DNA of 64,000 bases, taken from the NCBI GenBank assembly GCA_036499395.1, contig DASYDW010000063.1:69911-133910 (forward strand), given 5' to 3'. The first letter of the stretch is position 1. Each line of letters opens with the position of its first letter. The DNA is from Pirellulales bacterium (GTDB lineage: Bacteria; Planctomycetota; Planctomycetia; Pirellulales; JACPPG01). The notes under the pieces were generated by a model. That model had not been told where the DNA came from. It saw only the letters and a list, made by a program, of their open reading frames with translations, and searched no databases. Below are positions 52,005 through 61,128 of the stretch, one piece after another. The position numbers and the translations under genes are program-made.

Positions 52005-54818
52005 ATGGATCGCCTCATGTCCGCGGATAGGACGCCGCCGGGTGAGTTTTCGTTCTTGGCGCACGTGATGAGCGCCGTGACCCGGGCGGTCGTGCGCTTT
52101 CCGGTCGCCACGGTAACGCTCGGCGTTGCGCTGGCCTGCGTTTCGATTTACTTGTCGTCGACTCGCCTCGGCTTTCACACCAGCCGGCTCGATTTGTTGG
52201 ATCCTGAGAGCGATTACAATCGCCTGTGGATCGATTACATCAACGAATTCGGCGACGACGACGACGCCGTGGTCGTTGTCGAAGGGGATAATCGCGACCA
52301 GGTCGTCCCGGTCTTACAAGAGATCTCGCAGTCGCTGTCGCGCCAGGAACGCTTGTTTCATGCAGTTCTGCACGAGGTCGACCTGGGCAAGATTCGCTCG
52401 AAGGGATTGCATTACCTCTCGCCCGAAGAGCTGATGAAGCTCGACGGTTTCTTGTCCGAGGTCGGCCCAATCCTGAGCGGCAACTGGTCGCTCTTGAACC
52501 TGGGGCACATGACCGAAGGGATGTGCATGCGGCTCGAGGCCAGCGCCCGAGCCCCAAACGATCCACTAAGCCAAGGCGTCGATGCCGAGGCCGAGCGCTT
52601 TGGCACGAGCTTGAACACAGCGCTCTCGCACGGCGGACGTTATGAATCCCCCTGGCCCGCCATGCCGCAATCGTTCGCCACGCTCAGCGAGCTGTCCGGC
52701 GAATACTTGCTGACCAAGGAAGGCAAGCTGGGGTTCGTGATCCTGCGGCTGGCCAAGGGAAAAGACGAATTTGCCCGCGCCACCGAGGCCACTGACGCCC
52801 TGCGTGACCTGATCGCGCAGATGTCGGCCCGGCATCCGGAAACCAAGATCGGCCTGACCGGCCTGCCGATCATGGAAAACGATGAGATGCGCTCTAGCCA
52901 GTCGTCGATGTTCTGGGCGAGCCTGATCTCGATGTTCGGCGTCGGCGCTTTGTTCGTTGCCGGCTTCGGCGGCGTGCGCCACGCTTTGCTGGCCAACGCA
53001 GTCCTGCTATTGGGCATGGCCTGGTCGTTTGGTTACGTGACCCTGGTCGTCGGGCATCTAAACATTCTCAGCGTGTCGTTCACCGCGACGTTGATCGGCA
53101 TCGGCATCGATTACGGCGTCTATTACTCGGCCCGTTATCTGCAGCTACGGGATGAGCGCTATTCGTGCTCGGACGCGCTGGTGCGGGCGTCGTTCGAGGT
53201 CGGCCCGTCGATTCTTACCGGCGCCGTGACCACGGCCGTGGCCTTCTTCGCCGCTGGCTTTACGAATTTCACCGGCATCGCTGAGCTCGGAATCATCGCC
53301 GGCGGCGGCATCATCCTGTGCGCGATTGCCGAACTAGTGGTTCTGCCGGCCGTGATCTGCCTGGTCGATCGCAGCGGTTACGGCAAACGCATGCCCGAGA
53401 GCCTGCCGATTCACTCGCTGATCAACCCGCTGATGAAAATGCCGCGGCTGCTCTTGTTCGTAACCGTGACGGGCACCATCGGCATTTCGTACGGCATGTC
53501 ACAGTTGTGGTACGACCACAACCTGTTGAACATGCAGCCGGTCGGTTTGGAAAGCGTCGAGCTAGAGCGCAAGCTGCTGGCCGAAAGCGATCAGAGCATG
53601 TGGTATGCCCTGTCGATTGCTGAGAACCGCGAAGAGCTGCTCGAGCGCAAAGCCGAGTTCCTGAAGATCGATTCGATTGAACGAACCGAAGAAATCGTGT
53701 CGCTGCTCCCCTCGGACCACGAGGTGAAGGCGCCGTTGATTGCCCGCATCCGGCAACAGTTGGACACCCTGCCCGAGCGGCCACCGGTGATCCCGGTCGA
53801 TCGACCGGAAGAACTTGGGCGCTTACTGGCGCGGGCGCAAGAATTGATCGCCCGGCGCAGCTCGCGCTCGCGGGCCGAAATGGATCTCGAACAATCGCGC
53901 GACAAGCTGCGGCGGATGCAGGTCTCGGAATGCCGGGCCCTGGTCTCGCAGTACCAGCAGCAGATGGCCGGCGACTTGCTCAGCCGATTGTATGTTTTGA
54001 AGAGCATGGCCAATCCCGAGCCGCCGAAGCTGACTGACTTGCCCGACAGCCTGACGAGCCGGTTCGTCGGCGCGCACGGCCTGCACCTGCTGAAGATCTA
54101 CGGTCGCGGCAATATCTGGGATATGGACGCCCTGGGCAAATTCGTACAGGACGTTCGCTCGGTCGATCCCCGCGCCACGGGTAATCCTCTGCAAGCCTAC
54201 GAAGCTTCGCTGGAAATGAAGCACAGCTTCGAGAAGTCGGCGATCTATGCGTTGATCGTGATTTCGGCGCTGTTGCTGTTTGATTTCCGCAGCGTCCGGT
54301 ACACCCTGTTGGCGATGTTGCCGCTGGCCGTGGGATTGGCGCAAACGTTCGGCCTGCTGGGCTTGTTGGGCGTCCCGCTCAACCCGGCCAACATGATTGC
54401 CCTGCCGCTGTTGTTGGGCATCAGCGTCGACGAGGGGGTGCATATCGTGCATGACTTCCTCGATCAAAAGGGGAAATACAAGATATCGCAATCCACGGCC
54501 GTGGCCGTGCTGGTTGACTCGTTGACGACGATCGTCGGCTTCGGCTCGCTGATGATTGCCAGCCACCAAGGACTGCAAAGCCTGGGACGTGTGTTGACGA
54601 TCGGCGTCACCTGCTGCCTGTTCACGTCGCTGATCATGCTGCCGGCGTTGATGACGTGGTTCACGCGTCATCGCAAGGACGAGGCTGTCGTCGCACCGCC
54701 GAGCGCGGAGTCGCACCGCGCGGCACTTCGCCGTCGTTACGATCCGCGCCAGAAGGTGCCAACCGTTCCCCACGTGTCACCGGCACATCGGCCTGACGTC
54801 CGCAAAACCGCGGCCTGA
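52005..54818 (+). CDS. MMPL/RND-type lipid exporter, HpnN-like
   Basis: 937 residues, with the two-fold RND layout: a first helix near residues 30-50, a periplasmic domain, then a group of helices with IGIGIDYGVYYSARY; a second such half has LPLLLGISVDEGVHIVHDFL. The charged GIDYG and SVDEG motifs lie in the proton-relay helices. The closest recognised relatives transport hopanoids or other lipids across the envelope (HpnN), but no hopanoid gene is nearby, so the cargo is only a guess. Start ATG 52005 is preferred; 51951 and 52017 are alternatives, all with weak ribosome sites. Confidence 0.85.
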   Translation: MDRLMSADRTPPGEFSFLAHVMSAVTRAVVRFPVATVTLGVALACVSIYLSSTRLGFHTSRLDLLDPESDYNRLWIDYINEFGDDDDAVVVVEGDNRDQVVPVLQEISQSLSRQERLFHAVLHEVDLGKIRSKGLHYLSPEELMKLDGFLSEVGPILSGNWSLLNLGHMTEGMCMRLEASARAPNDPLSQGVDAEAERFGTSLNTALSHGGRYESPWPAMPQSFATLSELSGEYLLTKEGKLGFVILRLAKGKDEFARATEATDALRDLIAQMSARHPETKIGLTGLPIMENDEMRSSQSSMFWASLISMFGVGALFVAGFGGVRHALLANAVLLLGMAWSFGYVTLVVGHLNILSVSFTATLIGIGIDYGVYYSARYLQLRDERYSCSDALVRASFEVGPSILTGAVTTAVAFFAAGFTNFTGIAELGIIAGGGIILCAIAELVVLPAVICLVDRSGYGKRMPESLPIHSLINPLMKMPRLLLFVTVTGTIGISYGMSQLWYDHNLLNMQPVGLESVELERKLLAESDQSMWYALSIAENREELLERKAEFLKIDSIERTEEIVSLLPSDHEVKAPLIARIRQQLDTLPERPPVIPVDRPEELGRLLARAQELIARRSSRSRAEMDLEQSRDKLRRMQVSECRALVSQYQQQMAGDLLSRLYVLKSMANPEPPKLTDLPDSLTSRFVGAHGLHLLKIYGRGNIWDMDALGKFVQDVRSVDPRATGNPLQAYEASLEMKHSFEKSAIYALIVISALLLFDFRSVRYTLLAMLPLAVGLAQTFGLLGLLGVPLNPANMIALPLLLGISVDEGVHIVHDFLDQKGKYKISQSTAVAVLVDSLTTIVGFGSLMIASHQGLQSLGRVLTIGVTCCLFTSLIMLPALMTWFTRHRKDEAVVAPPSAESHRAALRRRYDPRQKVPTVPHVSPAHRPDVRKTAA

Positions 54819-54871
54819 ACTATGCCTCGGGCAGCGGCTCCCGACAGCAGACTGTCTGCTAGACTTGCCGC

Positions 54872-56044
54872 ATGGAACGCGCGGCACTCACCAAACACTT
54901 GAAGCAATCGGCGCACGAGTTGGGCTTTGCGCTGGCCGGTGTTTGCCCGGCCGTGCCGCCAGCGGGCTTCGATCGTTTGCGCGAGTGGATCGCACGGGGA
55001 TTCGCCGGCGAGATGCACTATCTGGCCAAGCGCGAGGCCGCCTATCAGCACCCGCACCACGTACTAGACGGTGCCCGCAGCCTGATGGTGCTGGCGATGA
55101 ACTATCGCACCGTCGAACCGGCGCCGCCGCAGGCCGGGCAGGGACGTGTTTCGCGATACGCCTGGGGTCACGACTATCACGACCTGATTCACGATCGGCT
55201 GAAAGCGCTCGGCAAGGTATTGCAAGACGCCGTGCCGATGGCTGTGGTGCGCGGCGTAGTCGACTCGGCGCCGCTCTTGGAGCGAGAGTTCGCGCAGTTG
55301 GCCGGCCTGGGCTGGATCGGCAAGAACACACTGCTCTTAAATCGCGAGGTCGGCAGTTGGTTCTTCCTGGCGGTGCTGCTGACCGACGTGGAGCTCGAGT
55401 ACGACGACGCTCAGATGACCGACCATTGCGGTACATGCACGGCCTGTCTGGATGCTTGCCCAACGCAAGCGTTCGTGGCGCCATATGTGCTCGATAGCCG
55501 GCGGTGCATCAGTTATTTGACGATCGAGCTGCGCGAGAGCATGCCGGTCGAGTTGCGTGCCGACGTCGGTGATTGGGTCTTCGGCTGCGACGTGTGCCAG
55601 GACGTGTGCCCCTGGAATCGCCGCGCACCGACGAGCGATGAAGCTGAGTTGCAACCGTCCGGCGCGACCCGGCCGCTCGAATTGATTCCGCTTTTCGCCA
55701 TGACCGACGCCGACTTTCGGACCCGCTTTCGGCATAGCCCGATGTGGCGCACGAAGCGTCGGGGGCTGTTGCGGAATGCCGCCGTGGTCCTGGGGAATCA
55801 ACGCTGCCGCGAGGGAATGCCTGCGCTGGTGCATGGCTTACGCGATGATGAGGCGCTCGTGCGGGGGGCTTGCGCTTGGGCCCTGGGTCAGATCGACGAC
55901 AACGCCGCGCGCGATGCTCTGCGACAGCGTTTGGAGATTGAAACCGATCGGACCGTGCGCCAGGAATTGATCGCCGCGATTCAGGCGGCGTCCACGCATT
56001 CGGCGTCTTCGTTGACCGAGCCATCGGGCCCGGCCGGGGCATAA
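54872..56044 (+). CDS. queG: Epoxyqueuosine reductase
   Basis: 390 residues. Last step of queuosine synthesis: reduces epoxyqueuosine in tRNA with cobalamin and two [4Fe-4S] clusters. The Cys motifs CGTCTACLDACPTQA and CDVCQDVCPWNRR are intact, and a C-terminal HEAT-like repeat (ALVHGLRDDEALVRGACAWA) is usual for this group. B12 use fits the presence of nrdJ in the same genome. It is 53 bp downstream of the MMPL gene, and its last 64 bp overlap the end of dus on the opposite strand. Confidence 0.94.
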   Translation: MERAALTKHLKQSAHELGFALAGVCPAVPPAGFDRLREWIARGFAGEMHYLAKREAAYQHPHHVLDGARSLMVLAMNYRTVEPAPPQAGQGRVSRYAWGHDYHDLIHDRLKALGKVLQDAVPMAVVRGVVDSAPLLEREFAQLAGLGWIGKNTLLLNREVGSWFFLAVLLTDVELEYDDAQMTDHCGTCTACLDACPTQAFVAPYVLDSRRCISYLTIELRESMPVELRADVGDWVFGCDVCQDVCPWNRRAPTSDEAELQPSGATRPLELIPLFAMTDADFRTRFRHSPMWRTKRRGLLRNAAVVLGNQRCREGMPALVHGLRDDEALVRGACAWALGQIDDNAARDALRQRLEIETDRTVRQELIAAIQAASTHSASSLTEPSGPAGA

Positions 56045-57057
56045 TTGCCAGGCCGGTCTTCAGCGTAGAAGCGTTCGAGGACGAGCGGCCAATCTTCGGT
56101 GTGGTGCACTCCAATAAACGCGTCTCGCACCGCCAGCGCTTCGGGATGCAACTGCGCGTACTTGATGCCGAACTTACGCATCTGCCGGCCGCAAGCATTG
56201 GGACCGTAAATCTGCTCGGAAAGGCGGTAGTGCTCGCGGATCACTTCGCGCTGTTGATGCACGGTCGGCGGCAGTGGCAGCGGCAGGCCCGCCGCCAAGG
56301 CGCGAGCCTGGGCAAAGATCCACGGGTTGGCGATCGCGCCGCGGGCCGCGGTGACGCCGTCGACCCCGGTTTCGCGCATCATTGCCAGACAATCCTCGGC
56401 GGTGAACAGGTCGCCGCTCCCCAACACGGTGCGCGATCCGGCGTGCGCTTTCACTTCGCGCAAAAACTCCCAGCGACTTGGTCCGACGTAGCGCTGCACC
56501 ACGGTGCGCCCGTGAACCGTAATCGCGGCCACACCGCGGGCAAAGGCACCATCGAAAATCGTAAAGAACTTGTCGCGGCTCTCTTGAGAATCGTCCAGCC
56601 CGCGCCGCATCTTCACCGTCACCGGCTTGTCGGGCGGAACATGCTCGCGCACACGCGATATGATCTCGAGCGCGGTCTCGGGCTGACTCAGCAGAAAGCC
56701 GCCCCGGCAGCGCCCCAGTACCTTTTTCACCGGGCAGCCGAAATTAATGTCGATCACGTCGTAACCGGCCGCGGCCAGGTGGGCTGCCGCGGGGCCGAAT
56801 TCCGCCGGGTTGCTCCCCATCAACTGCCCGCCCACGGGATGATCGTCGTCGGCCACGCGCATGAAGTACAGCCGCTCTTTGCGTTTGGTCTCGAGCACGA
56901 TGCGGTCGAGCACGACCTCGCACAGCGCGTATGTCGCCCCTAACCGGCGCGCGACGGCACGCATTGCGTAATCGCTGTAGCCAGAGAGAGCGGCCTGAAC
57001 GACCGGAAAACCGACGTTCACATGGCCGAAATGTAGATCAGGAAGAAGCGAGCTCAT
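55981..57057 (-). CDS. dus: tRNA-dihydrouridine synthase
   Basis: 358 residues from ATG 57057. FMN-dependent reduction of uridines in tRNA D loops. The NFGCPVKKV motif carries the proton-donating Cys; VQAALSGYSDYAMRAVARRL, MGSNPAEFGPAAA, VKMRRGLDDS, ITVHGRTVVQRY and GSGDLFTAEDC are the other family segments. The C-terminal tail (AGPDGSVNEDAECVDAA) is acidic and its codons overlap queG tail-to-tail. The longer frame to 57105 is not conserved. Confidence 0.93.
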   Translation of the reverse strand: MSSLLPDLHFGHVNVGFPVVQAALSGYSDYAMRAVARRLGATYALCEVVLDRIVLETKRKERLYFMRVADDDHPVGGQLMGSNPAEFGPAAAHLAAAGYDVIDINFGCPVKKVLGRCRGGFLLSQPETALEIISRVREHVPPDKPVTVKMRRGLDDSQESRDKFFTIFDGAFARGVAAITVHGRTVVQRYVGPSRWEFLREVKAHAGSRTVLGSGDLFTAEDCLAMMRETGVDGVTAARGAIANPWIFAQARALAAGLPLPLPPTVHQQREVIREHYRLSEQIYGPNACGRQMRKFGIKYAQLHPEALAVRDAFIGVHHTEDWPLVLERFYAEDRPGNYAPAGPDGSVNEDAECVDAA

Positions 57058-57135
57058 GGCTCGATTCTGGACGCCACATAGGCAGACCGTCAAGCGGCTG
57101 CGCATTGCGTCAGAATAACACGAGCACAGCGGAAA

Positions 57136-58428
57136 TCAGCGAACGCCTACCGCCGCGGCGTTGCGGGCTTTCATTCGCTCAATTCTCGCACCCAGACTTG
57201 CCAACTTTTCTTCCAGCCGCTCGTAGCCGCGGTCGAGGTGGCGGATACGGCGGACGATGGTTTCGCCGTCGGCGGCAAGGCCCGCCAGAACCAAGGCGGC
57301 GCTTGCGCGCAGGTCGGTTGCCGTTGCCGTCGCGCCGGTGAGCTGCATGACACCGCGAACACTGGCACGGCCCGGGGCACGGCGGATGTCAGCTCCCAGG
57401 CGGACCAACTCGCGAAGGTGGTGAAAGCGGTCAGGAAACACCCGGTCCTCAATCCGACTGCACCCCGCCGCGAGCGTAGCCACGGCCGTGAGTTGCGATT
57501 GCACATCCGTGGGAATGCCGGGGTACGGTAGCGCCGTAATGCGAATCGGCCGAGTAACGTCGGCTGCGCGTAGCGTAATTTCTCGCTCTTGGATGTCCAG
57601 CATACAGCCCATCGATTCCAAGACCGCGAGTACGGCCTGCATGTGTTCGGTCGGTGCATTGCGAAGTGTCACGCTGCCGCCCGTGATAGCGGCAGCGCAC
57701 ATCAGTGTGGCTGCCTCGATGCGGTCCGGGATGATGCGATATCGCGCGCCGCCGAGTTGATCGACACCGTGAATCTCGATGGTCGAGGTCCCCTGCCCTG
57801 CGATTCGCGCCCCGAACGAAACAAGCAAGTTTGCCAGGTCGACGATTTCCGGCTCGATCGCGGCGCCAGTGATAGTCGTGACGCCGCGTGCCAGTGTCGC
57901 TGCACTCATCACATTCGCGGTGCCGGTAACCGTGGGACCGTGCGGTCCAAGGAGATTGACCTTGGCCCCGACCAGGCGCCGCGCTCTGGCGATGACGTAA
58001 CCGCGACGCACTCGAATGTCAGCGCCGAGAGCCGTTAGCCCGTGAAGGTGCAAATCGATAGGCCGTTCTCCGATGGCGCAACCACCGGGTAGCGGCACGA
58101 CCGCGCGCCTACGCCGCGCGAGCAATGGCCCAAGCACGCAAAAGCTGGCACGCATCCGCGCGACCAATCGACGATCCGCGCGGATGAGTGCCGGATCGAT
58201 GTTTTCCAGGTGTACCGAACCGGCGCCGTCGCGACGTACGGCCACTCCCAAACGCGACAACAGACTCGAGAGGGTTTGCACATCGAGCAGGTCAGGAACG
58301 CCGTCGAGTGTGACAGGCCCGTCAGAGAGAATCGCCGCGGCCATCATCGGTAGGGCCGCATTCTTCGAGCCGCTCACCGCGACCCGTCCCGAGAGGGGAA
58401 TTCCCCCCTTGATCCGCAGAGCATCCAT
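57136..58428 (-). CDS. murA: UDP-N-acetylglucosamine 1-carboxyvinyltransferase
   Basis: First committed step of peptidoglycan synthesis: adds enolpyruvyl to UDP-GlcNAc. 430 residues from ATG 58428. RIKGGIPLSGRVAVSGSKNAALP at the start, here KGGIPLSGRV then SGSKNAALP, the fosfomycin-target Cys in LPGGCAIGERPIDLH and TALPYPGIPTDVQSQ are all present, so the enzyme is active and drug-sensitive in principle. It is the last gene of the minus-strand rpmE-prfA-prmC-murA run (94 bp after prmC). Presence of MurA supports a peptidoglycan cell wall in this organism. Confidence 0.95.
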   Translation of the reverse strand: MDALRIKGGIPLSGRVAVSGSKNAALPMMAAAILSDGPVTLDGVPDLLDVQTLSSLLSRLGVAVRRDGAGSVHLENIDPALIRADRRLVARMRASFCVLGPLLARRRRAVVPLPGGCAIGERPIDLHLHGLTALGADIRVRRGYVIARARRLVGAKVNLLGPHGPTVTGTANVMSAATLARGVTTITGAAIEPEIVDLANLLVSFGARIAGQGTSTIEIHGVDQLGGARYRIIPDRIEAATLMCAAAITGGSVTLRNAPTEHMQAVLAVLESMGCMLDIQEREITLRAADVTRPIRITALPYPGIPTDVQSQLTAVATLAAGCSRIEDRVFPDRFHHLRELVRLGADIRRAPGRASVRGVMQLTGATATATDLRASAALVLAGLAADGETIVRRIRHLDRGYERLEEKLASLGARIERMKARNAAAVGVR

Positions 58429-58522
58429 GCTGCTGACCACCTTGATTCGTCGATTTCGTGAACCGCTTCTGAAATGCCCTCGTCTAACTCGTCGCTGCGC
58501 ATTCCACGCAGCGCACCAGGCA

Positions 58523-59407
58523 TTATTTTCGCCGCGCCTGCACGACGCGGGCGTGGGCGGCCAGATCCTTAATCGTGGGCGCCAGCTCGAAGCGTGTGTC
58601 AGCCTCGACCAGGCGCCGCACCTCAGCTTCGATCATAGGGCTGATCTCGGTCAAGAGGTGACCGCCCGAATTCAGTCGTTCGGCCGCCTGTGCTATCAAT
58701 CGTTCGATGATCTCAGTGCCACGCGGCCCGGACACGAGCGCCTGTCGCGGCTCGAAATCGCGGACATCGCGTGCTAGCTCGGCAAATTCCGCCTCGGTGA
58801 CATACGGTGGGTTGCTAGCAACGAAATCAAACTTCGCGTCCGCCGGTAGAGCAGCCAGCAGATCGCTTTCGAGAAATTCGATGCGCTCCGCGACACCGTG
58901 CTGCGCAGCATTCGCACGGGCCACGGCCAGGGCCGCCGTGCTTTTGTCGATGGCCGTGACGCGACAGTTGGCAAACTTCTTGGCCGCGCAAATCGCGATG
59001 ATGCCGCTGCCGGTGCCGACGTCGGCCACGCGAATTTCGGCGGCGCCGTCCTTCGCGCGCTCGGCCATCAGATCCAGAAGTCGCACGACGAGCAATTCTG
59101 TTTCGGGGCGCGGGATCAGCACGTCCGGCGTGACACGAAACGGCAACGAATAAAACTCGCGCCGCCCGACCAGGTACGCGACCGGCATTCCGTCGGCGCG
59201 TTGTTTGACGAACTGCCGAAACTTCGTGCGCACGTCGTCCGCCGGAACCTCGGCGAACGAGGTGTACAAATCGATCCGCCGACTACCGCGCGCTTCGGCC
59301 AGCAGGATTTCCGCGTCCAACCGCGGGCTGTCGGCGCCGCGATCTTGCAAGAACTGGGTGGTCCAGGTCAGAAGCCGCCCGACGGTCCACGCTTCGGCTT
59401 CGGACAT
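58523..59407 (-). CDS. prmC: Peptide chain release factor N5-glutamine methyltransferase
   Basis: 294 residues. Methylates the Gln of the GGQ motif in RF1 and RF2. RREFYSLPFRVTPDVLIPRPETELLV, split as REFYSLPFRVTPDVL and IPRPETELLV, then VADVGTGSGIIAI (SAM) and the catalytic SNPPYVTEAE are the diagnostic elements. Its substrate RF1 is encoded 106 bp upstream in the same run. The start ATG 59407 begins the conserved helical N-terminus. Confidence 0.95.
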   Translation of the reverse strand: MSEAEAWTVGRLLTWTTQFLQDRGADSPRLDAEILLAEARGSRRIDLYTSFAEVPADDVRTKFRQFVKQRADGMPVAYLVGRREFYSLPFRVTPDVLIPRPETELLVVRLLDLMAERAKDGAAEIRVADVGTGSGIIAICAAKKFANCRVTAIDKSTAALAVARANAAQHGVAERIEFLESDLLAALPADAKFDFVASNPPYVTEAEFAELARDVRDFEPRQALVSGPRGTEIIERLIAQAAERLNSGGHLLTEISPMIEAEVRRLVEADTRFELAPTIKDLAAHARVVQARRK

Positions 59408-59434
59408 GGGCGGATCGCTGGGATTTAGTAATCG

Positions 59435-59457
59435 GTAGTCAGTGGACAGTAGTCAGT
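59435..59457. repeat. Short direct repeat between prfA and prmC
   Basis: GTAGTCAGT occurs twice with a 14-bp period (59435-59443 and 59449-59457) in the 106-bp gap between prmC and prfA. It may be a remnant of a dispersed element; no function can be assigned. Confidence 0.5.
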
Positions 59458-59513
59458 AGGAAGTGATGCACGATGACCAAACTCAACGCTCATCACTCCT
59501 CGCTCAGCGCTTT

Positions 59514-60587
59514 TTATTCCACCGTTCCCATCAATGAGCGTTGTTCCTGACGATCGTGATCGATCAGGGCTTCGGTCACTTGGGCCAAGTCGCCGGCCAT
59601 GATATTCGATAGTTGGTAGAGAGTCAGGTTGATCCGGTGATCGGTCAGTCGATTCTCGGGATAGTTGTAGGTCCGAATTTTCTCACTGCGGGCACCGGTG
59701 CCGACCATACCGCGGCGTTCGCTGGCGCGTTTTTCATCCTCTTCCTTGCGCTTCATCTCGTAGACGCGTGTCTTGAGCACGCGCAGCGCCTTGGCAAGGT
59801 TCTTGTGCTGGCTCTTCTCGTCCTGACAACTGACGACGATGCCTGTCTCGTAGTGCGTTAGCCGGACGGCCGATGCCGTTTTATTGACGTGCTGCCCGCC
59901 CGGCCCGCTCGCGCAGAACAGGTCCTTGCGATAGTCGTCGGGCTTGATGTCGATTTCGACGTCTTCGGGCTCGGGCATGACCGCCACGGTCGCTGTGGAG
60001 GTTTGGATGCGTCCCTTGGCCTCGGTCTCTGGGACGCGCTGGACGCGATGCACGCCGCTTTCGTATTGCAGCTCGCGATAGACTCCTTCGCCCGAGACAC
60101 CCAGGATCAATTGCTTGAAGCCGCCTAGTTCGGTGGCGTTCATGTCCAGGATTTCGATCTTCCAGCCTTTGCTGTCGGCGTAGTGCTTGTACATGTCGTA
60201 CAAATCGCGGGCGAATAGCCCGGCTTCTTCGCCACCGGTGCCGGCACGAAATTCCATCACGCAGCGCGTACGGTTGGCATCCTCGCCGCCGACGGTCATG
60301 TCGAGCAGTTCGTCCCACAGCGCTTCGCGCTGTTCCTTCAGGCCGGGCAGCTCGCTCTCGGCCAGCTCGCGCATTTCCAGATCCGAGCCCTCGATCATTT
60401 CACGGGTTTCGGCGATCTGGTGATTCAAATCCTTGAAGCGCCGATACTTCGTCGACAGTTTGGCCAGCGAACCGTGCTCGCGATACACGGCCGCCATCAG
60501 CGCACCGTTCGCCTGGACGGCCGGATCGAGCAGTTGCTTCTCCAACTCTTCGAAGCGATCCAGGGTTTTGTCGAGTTGATCCCTCAT
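59514..60587 (-). CDS. prfA: Peptide chain release factor 1
   Basis: Recognises UAA/UAG and triggers peptide release. 357 residues, standard length. Stop-codon recognition motif PET in [14 protein letters not shown], catalytic GGQ in [17 protein letters not shown], and the domain-1 helical start are all clear. ATG 60587 starts directly at the conserved region. It follows rpmE after a terminator-like hairpin and precedes prmC, the usual arrangement in many bacteria. Confidence 0.97.
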   Translation of the reverse strand: MRDQLDKTLDRFEELEKQLLDPAVQANGALMAAVYREHGSLAKLSTKYRRFKDLNHQIAETREMIEGSDLEMRELAESELPGLKEQREALWDELLDMTVGGEDANRTRCVMEFRAGTGGEEAGLFARDLYDMYKHYADSKGWKIEILDMNATELGGFKQLILGVSGEGVYRELQYESGVHRVQRVPETEAKGRIQTSTATVAVMPEPEDVEIDIKPDDYRKDLFCASGPGGQHVNKTASAVRLTHYETGIVVSCQDEKSQHKNLAKALRVLKTRVYEMKRKEEDEKRASERRGMVGTGARSEKIRTYNYPENRLTDHRINLTLYQLSNIMAGDLAQVTEALIDHDRQEQRSLMGTVE

Positions 60588-60656
60588 CTTGGCTCACCCA
60601 CAAGAAAGTGCGCAGGCGCAAATAGCAATCGGAACACGTGCGGCAACGAACGCGCG

Positions 60657-60699
60657 CGAAAAGAAGAGAGCCGCGGCGCGCACTGCGCACCCACGGCTC
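60657..60699 (-). terminator. Rho-independent terminator after rpmE
   Basis: GAGCCG (60668-60673) and CGGCTC (60694-60699) close a GC-rich stem with inner GCGC-act-GCGC; on the minus strand it is followed by TCTTCTTTT. It lies between rpmE and prfA, so some rpmE transcripts should stop before prfA. Confidence 0.7.
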
Positions 60700-60717
60700 A
60701 ACAGATATCGACGACTG

Positions 60718-60984
60718 CTAGGTCTCGGCGGCTTGGGCTTTGGCTGCCTTGCCGCCCTTCTTGCCGCGCTCGACGCTGGCGTAACCGGTGCCCGAGAACT
60801 TGCTCTTGAATTTCTCGATACGCCCAGCCGCATCGACGTACTTCAACTTGCCGGTGAAGAACGGATGGCAGGCGCTGCAGATATCGACCTTCAACTCGGG
60901 CTGGGTGCTGCGTGTCGTAAACGTATTGCCACAACCACACTTAACGTGTGTTTCGCCATACTTGGGATGAATGCCCTTTTTCAT
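60718..60984 (-). CDS. rpmE: 50S ribosomal protein L31 (zinc-binding form)
   Basis: 88 residues from ATG 60984 (AAGGGAGTGG upstream). [21 protein letters not shown] with the CxC pair and [13 protein letters not shown] with CxxC give the four zinc-ligand Cys of the C+ form. A 20-residue basic tail ([17 protein letters not shown]) extends the usual length. The frame opening at 61065 is not conserved. C+ L31 is replaced by a Cys-free paralogue under zinc shortage in some bacteria; none is visible here. Confidence 0.96.
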   Translation of the reverse strand: MKKGIHPKYGETHVKCGCGNTFTTRSTQPELKVDICSACHPFFTGKLKYVDAAGRIEKFKSKFSGTGYASVERGKKGGKAAKAQAAET

Positions 60985-61128
60985 GATCCACTCCCTTGCT
61001 GCGACCCTGTGTACTGGGGTCGGCGGCAACCGCTTTTTGACTAGCTGAATTGGTAAGAGAGACAAGTCTACCGCCCGCGCGACCGGCGGGCAAGATGGGC
61101 CTTTCGGCCGATCGAGGGTCAGCGGGTG

